NCBI GenBank assembly: GCA_014621425.1
Contig: JAANBB010000003.1
Location: 124,001-188,000 of the forward strand
Length of the DNA stretch: 64,000 nucleotides
Direction: 5' to 3'
Source of the DNA: Cylindrodendrum hubeiense
Lineage: Eukaryota; Ascomycota; Sordariomycetes; Hypocreales; Nectriaceae
A program made the position numbers and the translations under genes. Of the stretch, positions 11,448 to 23,540 are shown one piece after another; within the stretch, counting starts at the first letter, position 1, and each line of letters starts with the position of its first letter. The notes below the pieces were generated by a model, which saw nothing but the letters and a program-made list of their open reading frames with translations, ran no database searches and had not been told where the DNA came from.

Positions 11448-13685
11448 TTAAACAACCTGATTGACTTTGACTTCCCCTCTGTACTTGGTACCGTGCGTGT
11501 CCAAGTCAGTCTCAGAATGTACATCCTGGCCTTCGTTAGAGCTAGTCTTGGCAGCGGCTTCATTTTCGGCTTCAGCTTCGCGAAGGGCCTGCTTCTTCGG
11601 TCTAAGTTATGATGGTCAGCTGGGGAATCATATATGAGAAGTCAAGAAGGATTGTGATGATGTTCTCAAATACAAAAGCGAGGAAGATGGGGAACTCTTA
11701 CTTAAGGAGCCGCGTGTCAAGCTGCCAAAGGCCCAGGATGAGAAGGATACCCGAAATCCACATAGAGAGCACGACAACCCAACCGGTTTTATCTAGAGAA
11801 GAGAAAGTCACGGTCAGCATTGCCGCCAAAGCAACAGAGGAAGTTGGGAATGGGACACTTACAGTATGGAGCATCAAGAGCGGGCCACACTGATACACTA
11901 CTACCTGCATCGACTGCGTAGATGGCGACGACAGCGAGGCCGACAACTAAAGATCGGAGTTCTGGCTCTTGAGGATACCTAGTATCGAGGTTAACCTGGA
12001 TGCATCGGAACTTTTATATGACGTGGACTCACATGTCAGTGAACCATGCGAGCAAGATAATTCCCGATGCTTGGATTGCGTAGGTGATAAAATAGCTGGC
12101 GTAAGCCGCGGCAAGTGGCAAGGAATCAGGATGCCTTGTCCATGTAGTCATGATGGCGGCTGGAATTATTCCAATAACACCTGATTTTGGGTGTTATTAG
12201 TACATGCTTCTTGGATATCTTGAGTGCACATCACCTACCTTGGACAATAATAAGCTGCCAACGGACTTGCAGCAGGTCCGACAAAATACACCAAAACCAA
12301 ACTCGACTGAATGTTAGCGCTACTCTCAGTATCAGACAACATGGAATGGAGACATACGGAAGAAAACCTGGATACCGCCACCTCCGATTGGTATGGTGTT
12401 AACTTGTTTTGTGGTCCAGATAGGGTTGCCTTGGTCGTCGGTCAAGTTTTTGAGGAAGAGTGCAAAGTATCCCAATGCACCACCACTCAAGCCGCTGACC
12501 ACCCAATAGGCTGCGATGTAATAGGTAATCCACATGCCAGCAGTGCGCCTAAACAATCAGTCTCATGTTACAGCTCTAAAGCAATAGGATTGGCTACTCA
12601 CTTTGTTGCGGCCCAGGTAATCTTCCTTGCCTCAGCCCGACCAAAGCGATCGAGTCTATCCGCTGCAATGCGGGCGTGTTTAGCGCTGAACCACCACTTG
12701 GACCATGGGTTCGGGCGATTAGGCGTGTCGGGGAGCATGACGAAGCCGAAGAAACCGAGCACCACCGTCATGACGGAATTAATGATGAATAGCCAACTGA
12801 ATCATATTGTCAGGAGTGTTGGACGAGGAGAATGACTGAGACTTACCGCCACCCAGCAAGGCCGTTTGCTCCATCCAGAGTGTCGAGGATTGCCACCTGG
12901 AGAGCACCAGACAACATGCCACCAACCGCTCTTGCAGAATGATAGAATCCCATTCTATTAAGATGGTGTTAGTTAAGATCATCCATGGAAGTTGCAATGC
13001 CCATCATATGTGTGTAAGTACGTACCGCTTTGCCAGCTCAGAAGGAGTGTACCAGTGCACTGCTCGGTAATTAGCGTTGTATTTTTGCCGAGGACCACTC
13101 AAACCCGGGAAGAACCAAGATGGGAAAGGGCAACCTACTTAGAAGCGAAATCATTCCCGGCCAAGCACTGCTCTCCAACAAGCCCAGGAAGAAACGCAAG
13201 GCATAAATTTGTTTGGCATTGTGGACAATTGCGATCAGGCCGGTAATGACACCCCAGGCAATCTCCAACCCTGAAAGCCATAAGCTAGGACGCACGTGGG
13301 TCATGATGATTTGGGATGGGATAAGCATGATGCAGTAGCCAATGTTGAAATAAATCGTGAAACTGAGATATCAGAGCAAGTTCAGATGAAAACGGCGTTA
13401 TTTCTGTCGTGGACTTACTAGTTCAGCTCGTTTCCTAGGAGGCCCAGGTCCTCCTTCATGCCGCTCACATAGGCAGTCGTGATGTTCGTTTGATCGAGGT
13501 ACTTAATAACTAGGCAATACTAAGTTAACACTGGGACTGTAGAAAAAACGGGGCAACTTACCTTGGGAGATACAGCCAAAAGTCATGAGAAACAAATCGA
13601 GCCGCCTGACAAAGGCACGCTCTTCAGGTGTTCGATCATGCTTCTTAGCGATGGCCAAACGGCTAAACGCAGAACCCCAGCCCAT
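11448..13685 (-). CDS. MFS transporter, pantothenate/vitamin type (Liz1/Fen2-like)
   Basis: Plasma-membrane permease of the anion:cation symporter family. Twelve exons on the minus strand: 13685-13562, 13509-13419, 13362-13139, 13059-13026, 12954-12847, 12796-12602, 12548-12358, 12319-12239, 12180-12033, 11978-11863, 11792-11702 and 11601-11448, giving 518 aa with phase kept throughout. Diagnostic segments are [20 protein letters not shown] after TM1, [16 protein letters not shown] in TM4, [17 protein letters not shown] in the central loop and [14 protein letters not shown] in TM7. These match Fen2/Liz1 pantothenate carriers and close relatives. A charged, Ala/Glu-rich cytosolic tail ends in NQVV. 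The high intron number contrasts with the three-exon Dal5-type gene nearby. The vitamin substrate is inferred from the family. Confidence 0.9.
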
Positions 13686-14926
13686 AGTGGAAATGTATTA
13701 GTTTTTTGACTGGTGTAGCCTTGAAGAAGACGTGGTTGGTAATTCAATGGACAGAAAGGGCCCTACATCCATGTGCAGCTATGCTTATTTTATACCTTAG
13801 ATGCCATTTTCCAGGGTTTCAGATTCGACAGTGGAATAGGCCAATGGAGCTTATCTTTCAGACTGCCTGATGCCGCGAATCTCGCCAACACATGCTGGTT
13901 ATGGCGGAGAATCCTCGCCTTGTGCCACGAAGTGGATTAATCGGCCGATATTCTCCACCTGGAGGTGCAAACTATGTTGGTGTCGTTCCCCATGGAGTCA
14001 AAAGACTGCAGGAAACTGGTGTGGGTGGAGCTTCGGCGCCGGGCCACGACCGTGGGCAGGCATATTGCAATGGATTCGCGGTGCCATTTTTGCCTGAGTT
14101 TTGCCATCCCACATGGATACGTCTTCGGGGCTGGCAATCGCGAGCTTGGGACGCGTTACTGCACCCTGCGAGACGCACGCGGCGAGGCGGCGAGTGCAGC
14201 GCGCGTCTATGGTGCAATTTGCAGGTAACTGGCGTCAACCGGCTCCCACCCCATTTGTCGGGCCACGACCTCGTAACACGGAATTACGGCAAATCTGAGG
14301 CGGCACAAGGTGACCACGAGGAGCCTAGTCTCTAGGATCTTATCGCGGTGCATATATGGACGAAGCTGTAATAAGCTTAATCTCTTCATGGACATCGTGG
14401 AGCAACAGAGATGGCGATGCCATGGTCACGGCCGAATATATCCCGAGGTAGTATATGCGCATATAGCTGCTGAATATTCGCATTCCGGAAAAATCAATGC
14501 CATCCATTGAGTCTTCTTCCCAAGTTTTCTCGCCTTTGGACTCGGTGATCTCGGTCAACTCAGACGCACCCCAGATACTCTTCGTGCCGCTTTGCGGCTG
14601 ATGGTGACGGCGGCCCTAGCCGCAGCAATAGTCTGCTTCTAGGCCTGAAATCGCCAAGCCACCCCCAATCGACTGCAGGATAGTTCGTTAATTGTGTTTG
14701 CTGATAAGGATGGATTCAGTTGGCGCTTTCATCCCGTCTTGAGCAGCTGTTGCAAGACACTGACGCAATGAGAACATCGAACGGCGTAACTCGCTACACC
14801 GAGACTAACTCTCACGTGCTAGTCGCGTATCACGTGCTCGAAGTCAATCTCGGCGTCTTGCCTGTTTGGCAATTATTCCTGGGGTTCCCCATCCTCGGCT
14901 CAGCGAAATCCGTCCCGTTCGGAACA
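13686..14926. other. intergenic region between transporter and Zn2Cys6 regulator
   Basis: About 1.2 kb between divergent genes. Overlapping open frames at 13870-14335 on both strands reflect a GC-rich patch and carry no recognisable domain. The region presumably contains both promoters. Confidence 0.4.
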
Positions 14927-17040
14927 ATGCGTCGCATCGCCTGTAACTTCTGCCGGTGAGTATGCTCATGTGCTGTATCTAAAATGCCGGCTTCGGAAAC
15001 TCTACTTACCAGGCGCCAGATCGAGTAAAATAAAATGCAAAGTCAAGGAGCCTGACATCAGCTGTGAACGATGCCTCAACAGAAATGTCCGCTGTTCATA
15101 TCTTCCGCAGGTGTCCAGGCCTTTCCAGACACCGTCACCAGCTCAGCTTTCGCAAGCCAGCCCCAATTTATCCGTCGGAAACGGCGCCAATACTCAATCT
15201 CCCGCTGCCTACCAGCTCAACCAAGAGACTCTCGGCCTCGACTTCGGGCGGGGCCGTCCCGAGGATGTCCTGCGGGAAGGCGAGTTTACACACTCTCTAA
15301 TGCTATTATACTTTAGCAACTTTAGTGATGTCCACTTTATGTTCGATGAGGAACTTTTCCTGAAGGATTTTGCGGTCGGACAAGTCCCTAAGATCATTCT
15401 GTACTCGATCATGGCACTCAGCATTCGGTATGTCTTACACACATGGACGTACAGTTGTACTGCCTCTATGACGTCGTACTAACCGCAAATATTTACAAGA
15501 TTTTCGCTTGCACCCTTCGATGAAGAATTGCCACCATCTCATCGTGGCGAGTTACTTTTTGAACATGCTAGAAAGCTTCTTCGGCAGGAGTTTGACTGGC
15601 CATCAATCAGTACCATCCAAGCCTACATTCTCCTAGGTACATATAAAATGACCTTCGGCGGATCAAGACAATCATATCTTTATCTTGGTAAGTCCGGCTT
15701 TCATAGCACCGCCGGTGATCTTACTAAGCATATTTCAGGATTTGCTACCAACATGTTGAGATCACTACGTGTCTTGGACAGTGATCCGGGAGAGAACTCG
15801 ATATCCTCGGAGACTAACCGCCGCCTTGTCTGCACAATGGCACTGATGGACCGGCTCATGTCATTCTCCCTGCGTCTGCCACCGCAATTCTTGCCACAAG
15901 ATCCCATACCTAGGATGCTTGGTAAAGACGAGTTCTGGGCGCTCAAGAGAGGTACCAGGACTCACATAGAAGGTGGACCCAGTAGCGTCAGTATGAGTCA
16001 AGAAATTCTCAACCTGTCTGAGGTATTAGTTGAAGTCTGCAACACATACTTCAACGGAGGCTCTGGGACTACGTTGGAAGAAATTCGGGAACGCTTTAAC
16101 CGTTACTCGAACTCTCGAGATCCATCCCTATTATACACAACGGCGAACCTAGAGCACCATAAACAACACGACACACTCCGCAAATTTGCATATATGCATC
16201 TTCTCTATCACCACGTGGGCCAACTAATTCATTTCCATGCCCTCAAATTCACACGGCGCAGCGACCTTGGCCCATTGGGAGAAGATCAGGTTGGGCCATC
16301 CGTGGAGGAGCTCACGCGCGAATGTCATCAGCACTCCTCCGCCGTCGTGGCCATCGTCCGGTTTACATGGGAGCACAGCGGTTTTGATCTGCACAACTTT
16401 TCCATTGGTAAAATATTGACTCTCGCCACGGTGGTCAACACCCATGCATTGCTCTCGGCGCCATCTACGGAGGCTGTCGACCGGCTGCGAGCTGAAGCCG
16501 CCACGTTGCTGGCGTGTATTAGGCGGGTGAAGCATCACACGCGTATGTTCATATGGGTAGTAAGCTAATCCCGTCTTTCGATTTTGACATGGAAGAATCT
16601 TCAACACGAACGAACAATTGCTTATAAAAGGACTAGCTTCAACATCTGGAAGCGTTCAGAAAGATCTGTAGCCAAAACACATCATCGTGGGCCAAAATGT
16701 TCGATCAAAACCCTCGTCTTCTCGGCCAGATGCTATATCTAGGCAGCTATTATGAAAAGTTCGAGTCGCGAACAGCAGGTAAACTCATCTTTATTTTTAT
16801 CTAAAGGGCCTTTGTGTCTCTGACATGCATTTGTTAGGTCGCCGTCCTGGCATCGGATCGCTTCTTGTCGCTGAGAATACCACATCTGAAGGAATACACT
16901 CCACGACCAGTCCGCCAATGGAGACACCCCAACAGCCCGGCGCCCAACACCAAGATGCAAGCTTGAACTATTTAGACAACTTTGCGTGGATCTTTTCAGA
17001 TTCTTCTCTGTCGGAAATATATGGGGGATACCAAGATTAA
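14927..17040 (+). CDS. Zn2Cys6 fungal transcription factor
   Basis: Nuclear regulator. Exons 14927-14955, 15020-15427, 15500-15687, 15739-16559, 16637-16778 and 16838-17040 give 596 aa. The binuclear zinc cluster is Cys6-X2-Cys9-X6-Cys16-X8-Cys25-X2-Cys28-X6-Cys35, and an intron splits it after codon 9, as in many fungal cluster genes. A Pro/Ser/Gln-rich linker follows, then the fungal 'middle homology' domain (from about residue 110; includes ALMDRLMSF and FAYMHLLYHH). The C-terminal exons encode WVLQHLEAFRKICSQNTSSW and LLGQMLYLGSYYEKF. Its stop lies only 29 bp from the stop of a GH3 beta-glucosidase, which is tail-to-tail with it, and a sugar transporter follows. It is therefore the best candidate regulator of that set. 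This is an inference from position. Confidence 0.9.
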
Positions 17041-17069
17041 CAGGCTTGCAAAAAGCTCTCGTCGCAATC

Positions 17070-19816
17070 TCAGATACCCGTCCAAGTAAAACTTTCAGCG
17101 ACTGAAAATAAAACCACTTGCGCAATATCCACGCTCGATAATCCAATCAACACGCGATACTCGCCTTTCTCAACATGCCAGCGTTTGTTATCCGTGTCGT
17201 AAATACTGACACTGTACTTATCCAAATGTACACTGACCTCCTTGGTTTCTCCGGTTCCTATCTCGACCTTTGAGAAAGCTTGAAGTTCTTTGATGGGTCT
17301 CGCGTGACCGGGGACCTTGATATCGTAGAGACTATCTACATAAAATTGGACAACGGTTTTGCCACTGCGACTGCCGGTGTTGGTAACTTGTGTCGTGACC
17401 TTGACCTGTCCATCTGGATGCAGAATGGCATTTGAGCTTTCGACCTTGGCATGGGTGATAGAAAATTGTGTGTATGAGAGGCCAAATCCAAAGGGGAATA
17501 AAGGCTTTGGGCTGGACTGCCGATCATACCATCGATACCCAATATTAAGGCCCTCAGCATACCGGAGGATATCATCCGAAGTCGCCGGGAAGTTGCCATA
17601 TGACGAATTATCTTCCAGTCTCTTAGGCCACGACAGTGGCAATTTTCCACTGGGGTTAACGAGCCCCGTTAGCACTGCTGCTAGCGAGTCGCCAGCCTCC
17701 TGTCCTGGGAACCACGCCTGTACAATAGCTGGCGCAGTGTCGACAAATTGGGTGAAGCTCACTGGAGCACCTGAGAAGTTTACTACTATTGTCTTTGGGT
17801 TTGAGGCAACGACAGCGTCGATGAGATGATACTGGTCGAGAGTCAGATCCATGGTGTCCCGGTCGAACCCTTCAGATTCGATTTCATTGGTTGTGCCCAC
17901 GCAGACAACTGCGTAGTCAGTCTCTTGGGCAACCTGTTTGGCCTCAGCCAGGCGCCCTTCAAGGTCTATCTTCTCGTGGAAGCGGAGTGCGCTGCCTTGA
18001 AACATCTTGCCGAAGAGGGGCGCTGCGCTAAGGATGTCTGGATCACAAGCCCAAGACTCCAGCTTTATGGCGTATCGCTTACCGCTCTCTAGGTGGTGGT
18101 TGAAGCGTCTCTCGAGCTGTTTCTTAAAGAAGTAGAAAGACTCAGGTCGCAGTTTCGTCTCCTGCGGCCTCTCAAACACCTCTTGACCATCGATGTAGCA
18201 CTTGGCTCGGCCAGTGCTGATGACGGAGAATATAGCGTCACCCGTTGATGGTGCGACGAGATCAAAGGTGATACGGGTGCTATAATCCACCTTGTTTAGG
18301 TATTCGGGCCACTGCTCCTTGATCATGTACTCCGCTTGGGGTCGAAACTCTTCGTGGGCGAGGTTCTGCCCAATGACAGAACCATTGAACCATTCCAGTT
18401 TAACTGGTTCTGCCGAATATTCCGTCTGCCCAGAACCAAATACAATGGATGGGTCAGCGTGAGGGACGGCACCAAACACTGGCACGCCCAACGCCACTTT
18501 TGTGCTGTATCCCAGCTTCTCGAAGCCTTCGATGGGCGTTATAGCATGCAAAGCGTCAACTCGGGCACTGCCACCTCCGCCAAGTACTACAGTTCTCGCA
18601 TGGTGTCCGATAAGGGCGACTGATGCATTCTTAGGAATGGGGAGTACACCAGTGTTGTTTTTAAGCAGGACGATGCCTTCGGCCCCAGAACGTTCAATGA
18701 GTGCATCCCGTTTAGCGTCCTCCACGGCACGCTCGGGTGGTTCTTCGGGGTTCTCAAATCGACCAAGGCGCTGTGCAAGCTCTAGGATGCGCCTGGCACT
18801 ATCAGTAATTGTCTCCTCGGAAACTGAGCCCTCTTGAACAAGCTTGGATACGGCGGCTAGTGTCCGCCACTTGGGTGGGCCAGGCATCTCGACATCAACT
18901 CCTGCGTTGATACCGGGTCCAGTCGAATACGTCCCCATCCAATCTGAGATGACAGGGCCCTTGAAGCCCCATTCTTCTCTTAGAATTCCGTTAATAAGTT
19001 CAGCGCTATCAGCGACATACGTGCCCCGAACTCGATTGTAACTATTTGACGTGCGTCAGCTCATAAATTCCCAACGTCTTTGCTGCTGGTCAATAGACAT
19101 GGCTAGTTGCCTACCTTGACATAAAGCACCAGGGGTCAGACAACTTGGCAACCAGCTGAAATGGCTTAAGGTAGATTTCCCTCAGCGTCTGCTCGTCAAC
19201 CTCGACGCTTAGCGTAGTCCGCTGGTTCTCTGCATCGTTGGCGACAAAGTGTTTAGGTGTCGCGGCAATTCGGCCTTCCGACTGGACACCTCGCACGTAG
19301 GCAGCTGCTAGAGTGCCCAGAACCAGAGGATCTTCGCTGTACGTTTCGTAGTTTCGTCCGCCAAGTGGAGACCGAATGACATTCAGAGTAGGCCCCAGCA
19401 GGACATTAGCAGACTTGGTCTCTGCCTCCTTTGCCACTGCGGCTCCAATATTTTCTAAAACTGAAGTGTCAAATGTCGACCCGAGAGATGTGCCACATGG
19501 GAAGCATGCAGCTTTGATGCCAGACACATAGCTCTCGCCGCGGGCTCCATTAGGGCCATCAGTGAACTAGACAAAGGCGAACATGTAGAGTCAGCGCGAG
19601 TCTTCTTCTAGGCGACAAATGAGCTGTTGCGATAGAGAGTCACAACTAGATAGGTACTGCAAATCTGAGTGAGTACTTTACCTTGATATGAGGCACAAAC
19701 ACATCATCTCGTTTGATGACTGGCGTGCGCCACCAATCCACCCCGGCAAGCAAGGAGATCTTCTCCTCGAGGGTGAGCCCCGCGAGGAGCGCAGGGATAT
19801 CAATTGTAGGTGCCAT
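17070..19816 (-). CDS. beta-glucosidase, glycoside hydrolase family 3 with PA14 domain
   Basis: Retaining exo-beta-glycosidase releasing glucose from beta-glucosides such as cellobiose. Exons 19816-19682, 19566-19115 and 19041-17070 on the minus strand give 852 aa. Order: GH3 N-terminal barrel (LTLEEKISLLAGVDWW, FTDGPNGARG, NVIRSPLGGRNYETYSEDP, TPKHFVANDAE), nucleophile Asp229 in PVISDWMGTYS, a PA14 insert (about residues 400-545) within the second domain, a GFDRDTMDL segment with nearby Glu candidates for acid/base, then a C-terminal fibronectin-III-like domain with FPFGFGLSYTQF. There is no signal peptide, so it is probably intracellular, like other PA14-type fungal beta-glucosidases. That fits import of intact beta-glucosides by the divergent sugar porter. 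The start is the only ATG giving the canonical N-terminus. Confidence 0.95.
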
Positions 19817-20637
19817 GATTATTGCAGATTTTAATGGGAGGGGGGAGGAGATGCGAAGGATGTGATGGTGAACCATTCGGCTAAGGTCTACCCGGCGACG
19901 TGGACATTCCGGCTTCGGTCTCCGCCTGCGCACCGCTTATGTACTTTGCAAACAATAATCTGGCCCCACTTGACACGCTCAATTCAACAAAGTCTAGCAA
20001 TGAGCACGTATGCTTGACTCTCGGTTTACATGTTGCCGAGCGGTGATGTAACCAGCGCATCCCGCCTGGCGAAGCGGGTTGGTCAATCACGCAATGCCCG
20101 CTTTGACGTGGATCACTCGGAATATAACTCATCTTATTGGTTTATTGCCGAAGCTCGCCGACATATCGGCCCCTCATCGGCGAAGATTTGAGGTAATTGG
20201 TCCCCGCATTGTATCCCTGTAGCTGTCCTCAAGCCACCCCAAGGTCCTTAGCTGCAAGCGACCCCAGATTCATCTTTGGCCGTCGGATGACACTCTATGA
20301 GCCCTTGCGTAGCTACCGCTGTTGGTTACTTGGCTACGTAAACCTAGGCATGAATACATCGTAGGTTTCTGGCCAGCTCGAATTTCTTGGTTACATCCGG
20401 TCTAGGTGCAGCTCCCAACAAGCACCCTAGGCATGACCAAGTTTCGCCAATGATGGCGCGATCTGCTATTTCTAAGGAGCTGTAAAAGGTATGCACCTCA
20501 ATCAGTTCACCATACCAGACAGCCTTTTCTATATAATCATGCATGTCTGCCATTAAGATGTGAAGATATTGCAATCCTCTTCGGTTGAAACCCGACCTAG
20601 TATCATCAAACCTGACTGCCCTCACGACGTTGACATC
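19817..20637. promoter_or_regulatory. divergent promoter region of beta-glucosidase and sugar transporter
   Basis: 821 bp separate two divergently transcribed genes. It holds a TATA-like tatataat at 20530-20537, about 100 bp before the transporter ATG, and an everted CCG-N10-CGG pair at 20062-20077 set in a wider CCCGC...GCGGG inverted repeat. Shared regulation is plausible. Confidence 0.5.
20062..20077. promoter_or_regulatory. candidate Zn2Cys6 operator, everted CCG-N10-CGG
   Basis: The sequence reads CCCGC, eight bases, GCGGG, an inverted repeat containing CCG and CGG triplets ten bases apart. Zn2Cys6 proteins bind paired CGG triplets. It lies between the beta-glucosidase and the sugar porter, and a Zn2Cys6 gene adjoins the beta-glucosidase. 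Chance occurrence cannot be excluded. Confidence 0.35.
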
Positions 20638-22346
20638 ATGACTTCGACGCATTCGCAGGAAAAGAGTCCCGCAATCACTCATGTGAAGGAGGAGCCTAGA
20701 GATGATGCAACGCTTCAAAGCCTGGATGGACGTATCCAGGAGCTTGCCCAAGCAGCACCGCCCTTCTACCAGAGTCGCAACCTATTTCGGCTCTATCTTC
20801 TCATGATCCCAGGGTGTTTAGTGCCAGCTATTACCCTAGGCTTTGACGGGGCTATGATGAATGGATTGCAAGCTGTACCAGCGTGGGATGCATGTAAGTT
20901 GAATAGTGACAGTATACCAGAATGACCACTAATCAGAACCTCGTTGTCGTCAGACTTCAACAGCCCTCGAGGAAGTCTTCTGGGACTGCTCAATGCCATC
21001 CTCGCCTTAGGTTGCATTGTTGCTACACCATTCATCAGCGTGGTTGGTGATCGCTGGGGACGCCGCATGGGTATATTTGTCGGCGCAGTTATTATGCTCA
21101 TTGGAGGTGTGATTCAAGGAGCATCGGTGCACAGTAAGTCCTCCGCGCGCATTTGCATAAATCATTATAGAGCGAGAATCTGACAAGACGCCCGATTACA
21201 GTTGCCATGTTTCTCATCTCACGCTTCATCATTGGATTTGGGCTGGTATTTGCCAACACATACGCGCCGATGCTCATCGGTGAACTGTCCCATCCCAAGG
21301 ACCGCCAAGTCGCAACGTCTCTGTACCAGACTTCATGGTATCTCGGCGCCGTCGCCGCCGCCTGGACCACGTTTGGAACCTTTACCATTGACAACGACTG
21401 GGCATGGCGCATCCCATCCTATTTACAAGCTGCTCCGGCGCTCGTTCAGATTTTCAGCGTCTGGTTTCTCCCAGAGTCCCCACGATTCCTCATCGCCAAA
21501 GGCCGCCCCGACGAAGCCAAGGAATTTTTAATCAGGTACCACGCGGAAGGTGACGCGTCGTCTGAATTCGTTGACGTCGAGTACCGCCAGATGCGTGCCG
21601 TCATCGAGACTGAGATTGCCAACGCCACAGGCTGGAAGGCACTCGTCAAGACGCCCGGAAACCGCCGCCGCCTTTTGGTCATTGTACTCCTGGGTCTTTT
21701 CAGTCAGTGGTCTGGTAACGGGCTCGTTTCTTACTATCTGGCGCGTGTGCTGGAGACTGTGGGCATCACCAAGGCTCGCGATGCCAACATCATCAACGGA
21801 TGCCTCATGATCTTCAACTGGATCACCTCAGTCGCCTCAGCATTTGCATCTGGCCGATTAAAGCGCCGTACTCAGTTCTTGATTTCCGGTGTTGGTATGC
21901 TTCTCGTCTTTAGTAGCCAGACTCTGTGCGCTGGTCTGTTCAATGATCGTGGTATCGAGACTGCTGGCAGAGGTGTCATTGCAATGCTCTTCCTTTTCTA
22001 CGTCTTCTTCAATTTCGCCTTTAACGCCTTGCTTTATTCCTACCCAGTCGAGATCTTGCCTTACCCCATTCGGGCCAAGGGATTTTCCGTACTGATGTTC
22101 TTTGGAAAGGGTGCTGGCTTCGTCAACGCGTTTGTGAACCCTATTGGGCTACAGGCATTGGCCTGGAAATACTATGGAGTTTATGTCGGCTGGCTTTGCA
22201 TCGAAGTCGCCTGCATATATACCTTCTTCCCTGAGACCTCCGGGCGTAGCCTGGAAGCAATTGCGCAGGTCTTTGATGACGAGGTCATCACTGATAGTGA
22301 GAAGGTTGCTTCGGGCAACAACTCTGGTGATCGAAAGGATATTTAG
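20638..22346 (+). CDS. MFS sugar porter, lactose-permease/hexose-transporter-like
   Basis: Plasma-membrane sugar:proton symporter. Exons 20638-20893, 20954-21133 and 21202-22346 give 526 aa. Sugar-porter signatures are in order: GDRWGRRMG between TM2 and TM3, RFIIGFG in TM4, PESPRFLIAKGR after TM6, and PETSGRSLEAI after TM12. The loop RYHAEGDASSEF and the sequence around it mark the fungal lactose-permease-like branch, whose members carry disaccharides and hexoses. It shares a promoter region with the PA14 GH3 beta-glucosidase, which suggests import of cellobiose or another beta-glucoside for intracellular cleavage. In-frame codons upstream of 20638 contain no earlier ATG. Substrate is inferred. 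Confidence 0.93.
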
Positions 22347-22460
22347 AAAGTTGAGAAGAAGCCTAATTTAGCCCACACAATTCTAAGATATCATATTCTT
22401 TACTATGCATTGTCGTTCATTGTTTATTAATAATTGAGGGTCAAAGAATAATTGTCGACA

Positions 22461-23540
22461 TCAGTTAAACCCCATGCCCTTCTCTTTTAACTGCTTCTCA
22501 AATTCCTCTTGCTGAGAAATGATGTGTGTTCCTGCAGCTAAGCCAACCAGACCTTCCATATTATAGAGAGCTTCCATTGGCACATCCCGGACGCATACTT
22601 CATGGGCTTCCCTAGTTCCTCCGCAGAAAACCTCAATGATATTGCCATCGCCATACTGAGAGCCTTGAATAGCATTCATAGCGACATCAACCATTTCATC
22701 CACAGTCAGCATTAGGTCGTCGGACTGTACTCGTTCGCGACTGTAGGCGGGGTGGAAAATCGGAGTCTGTAAATGGTAAAATTAGCCAAAGTCGCACTCA
22801 GCGAAGCAAAAGCACTCTTATTGATTCAGACGTACATCGACGACACCAGGACAAACAGCTGCATTGCGAATGCCCGCGATCTTGTTCAAGGAACCTAATG
22901 ATTTGCAAATGCTGACAACTGCAGCCTTGCTAGAGTAGTAGAACGGAGTGAGAAGGCCGTGAATATAGCCGGCCATACTAGCAACCCAGAGAATATTCCC
23001 CTCAATATTTCGGTTCTCGGGGCGCAGCCAGTACTCAACGGCAATCTGCGCGAGTCTGATTGGGGCGATAGTGTTAACGGCATACGTCTTGTACATGCCG
23101 ACTTGAGATTCAGCAGGATCTTGAGCAAGTGGCGAGATACCGGGTGGGTTCCAAAAGTCACTGGAGGGGGGCTCATAGAGCCCCGCTCCGTTCACGAGCA
23201 AGTTAACTCTTCCGAATGTTTTGAGGGCAGTCTCCCATAGCACATTAATCTGCGACCAGTCGCAGAGGTCTGTCTGTTGAAAAATCGCCGATGCAGCACC
23301 AGCTTCCGTTGGTGGATGTTGATACTTCTTCAGTGTCTCCTCGGCTTCAGGGAGTAATCGTAGATCTGCCATCACAACAGAGCATCCCGACTCTAGGAGC
23401 CTCTTGCTGAGCTCATAGTTGATGCCTGAGTATTTTCAATTAGTGTCAACTTGAAACAACACAGGGATAGTAGACGGGCACATACCAGATCCAGCGCCAG
23501 TTACGAGCGCAATCTTGTCCTTGACATCCCAGGTAGTCAT
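22461..23540 (-). CDS. short-chain dehydrogenase/reductase
   Basis: NAD(P)-dependent oxidoreductase with a Rossmann fold. Exons 23540-23486, 23425-22836 and 22766-22461 on the minus strand give 316 aa. The cofactor loop is VTGAGSGIN (TGxxxGxx), with an intron after the Ser-Gly; acidic VVMADL follows, favouring NAD. NGAGLYE is the NNAG-type motif and YYSSK holds the catalytic Tyr and Lys, preceded by the Ser of VASMAG. The general look is of the 15-hydroxyprostaglandin-dehydrogenase-like group, a broad and functionally vague class. It is tail-to-tail with the sugar porter, 114 bp apart, and may be a bystander or part of the carbohydrate module. Confidence 0.9.

Noticed and set aside
20560..20637. 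Upstream in-frame extension of the sugar porter at 20638
   Set aside because: The extension begins at GTG, not ATG. The first in-frame ATG is 20638 and gives a normal N-terminus. The same reasoning rejects extensions at 35623 (TauD-like) and 36041 (UNC93-like).
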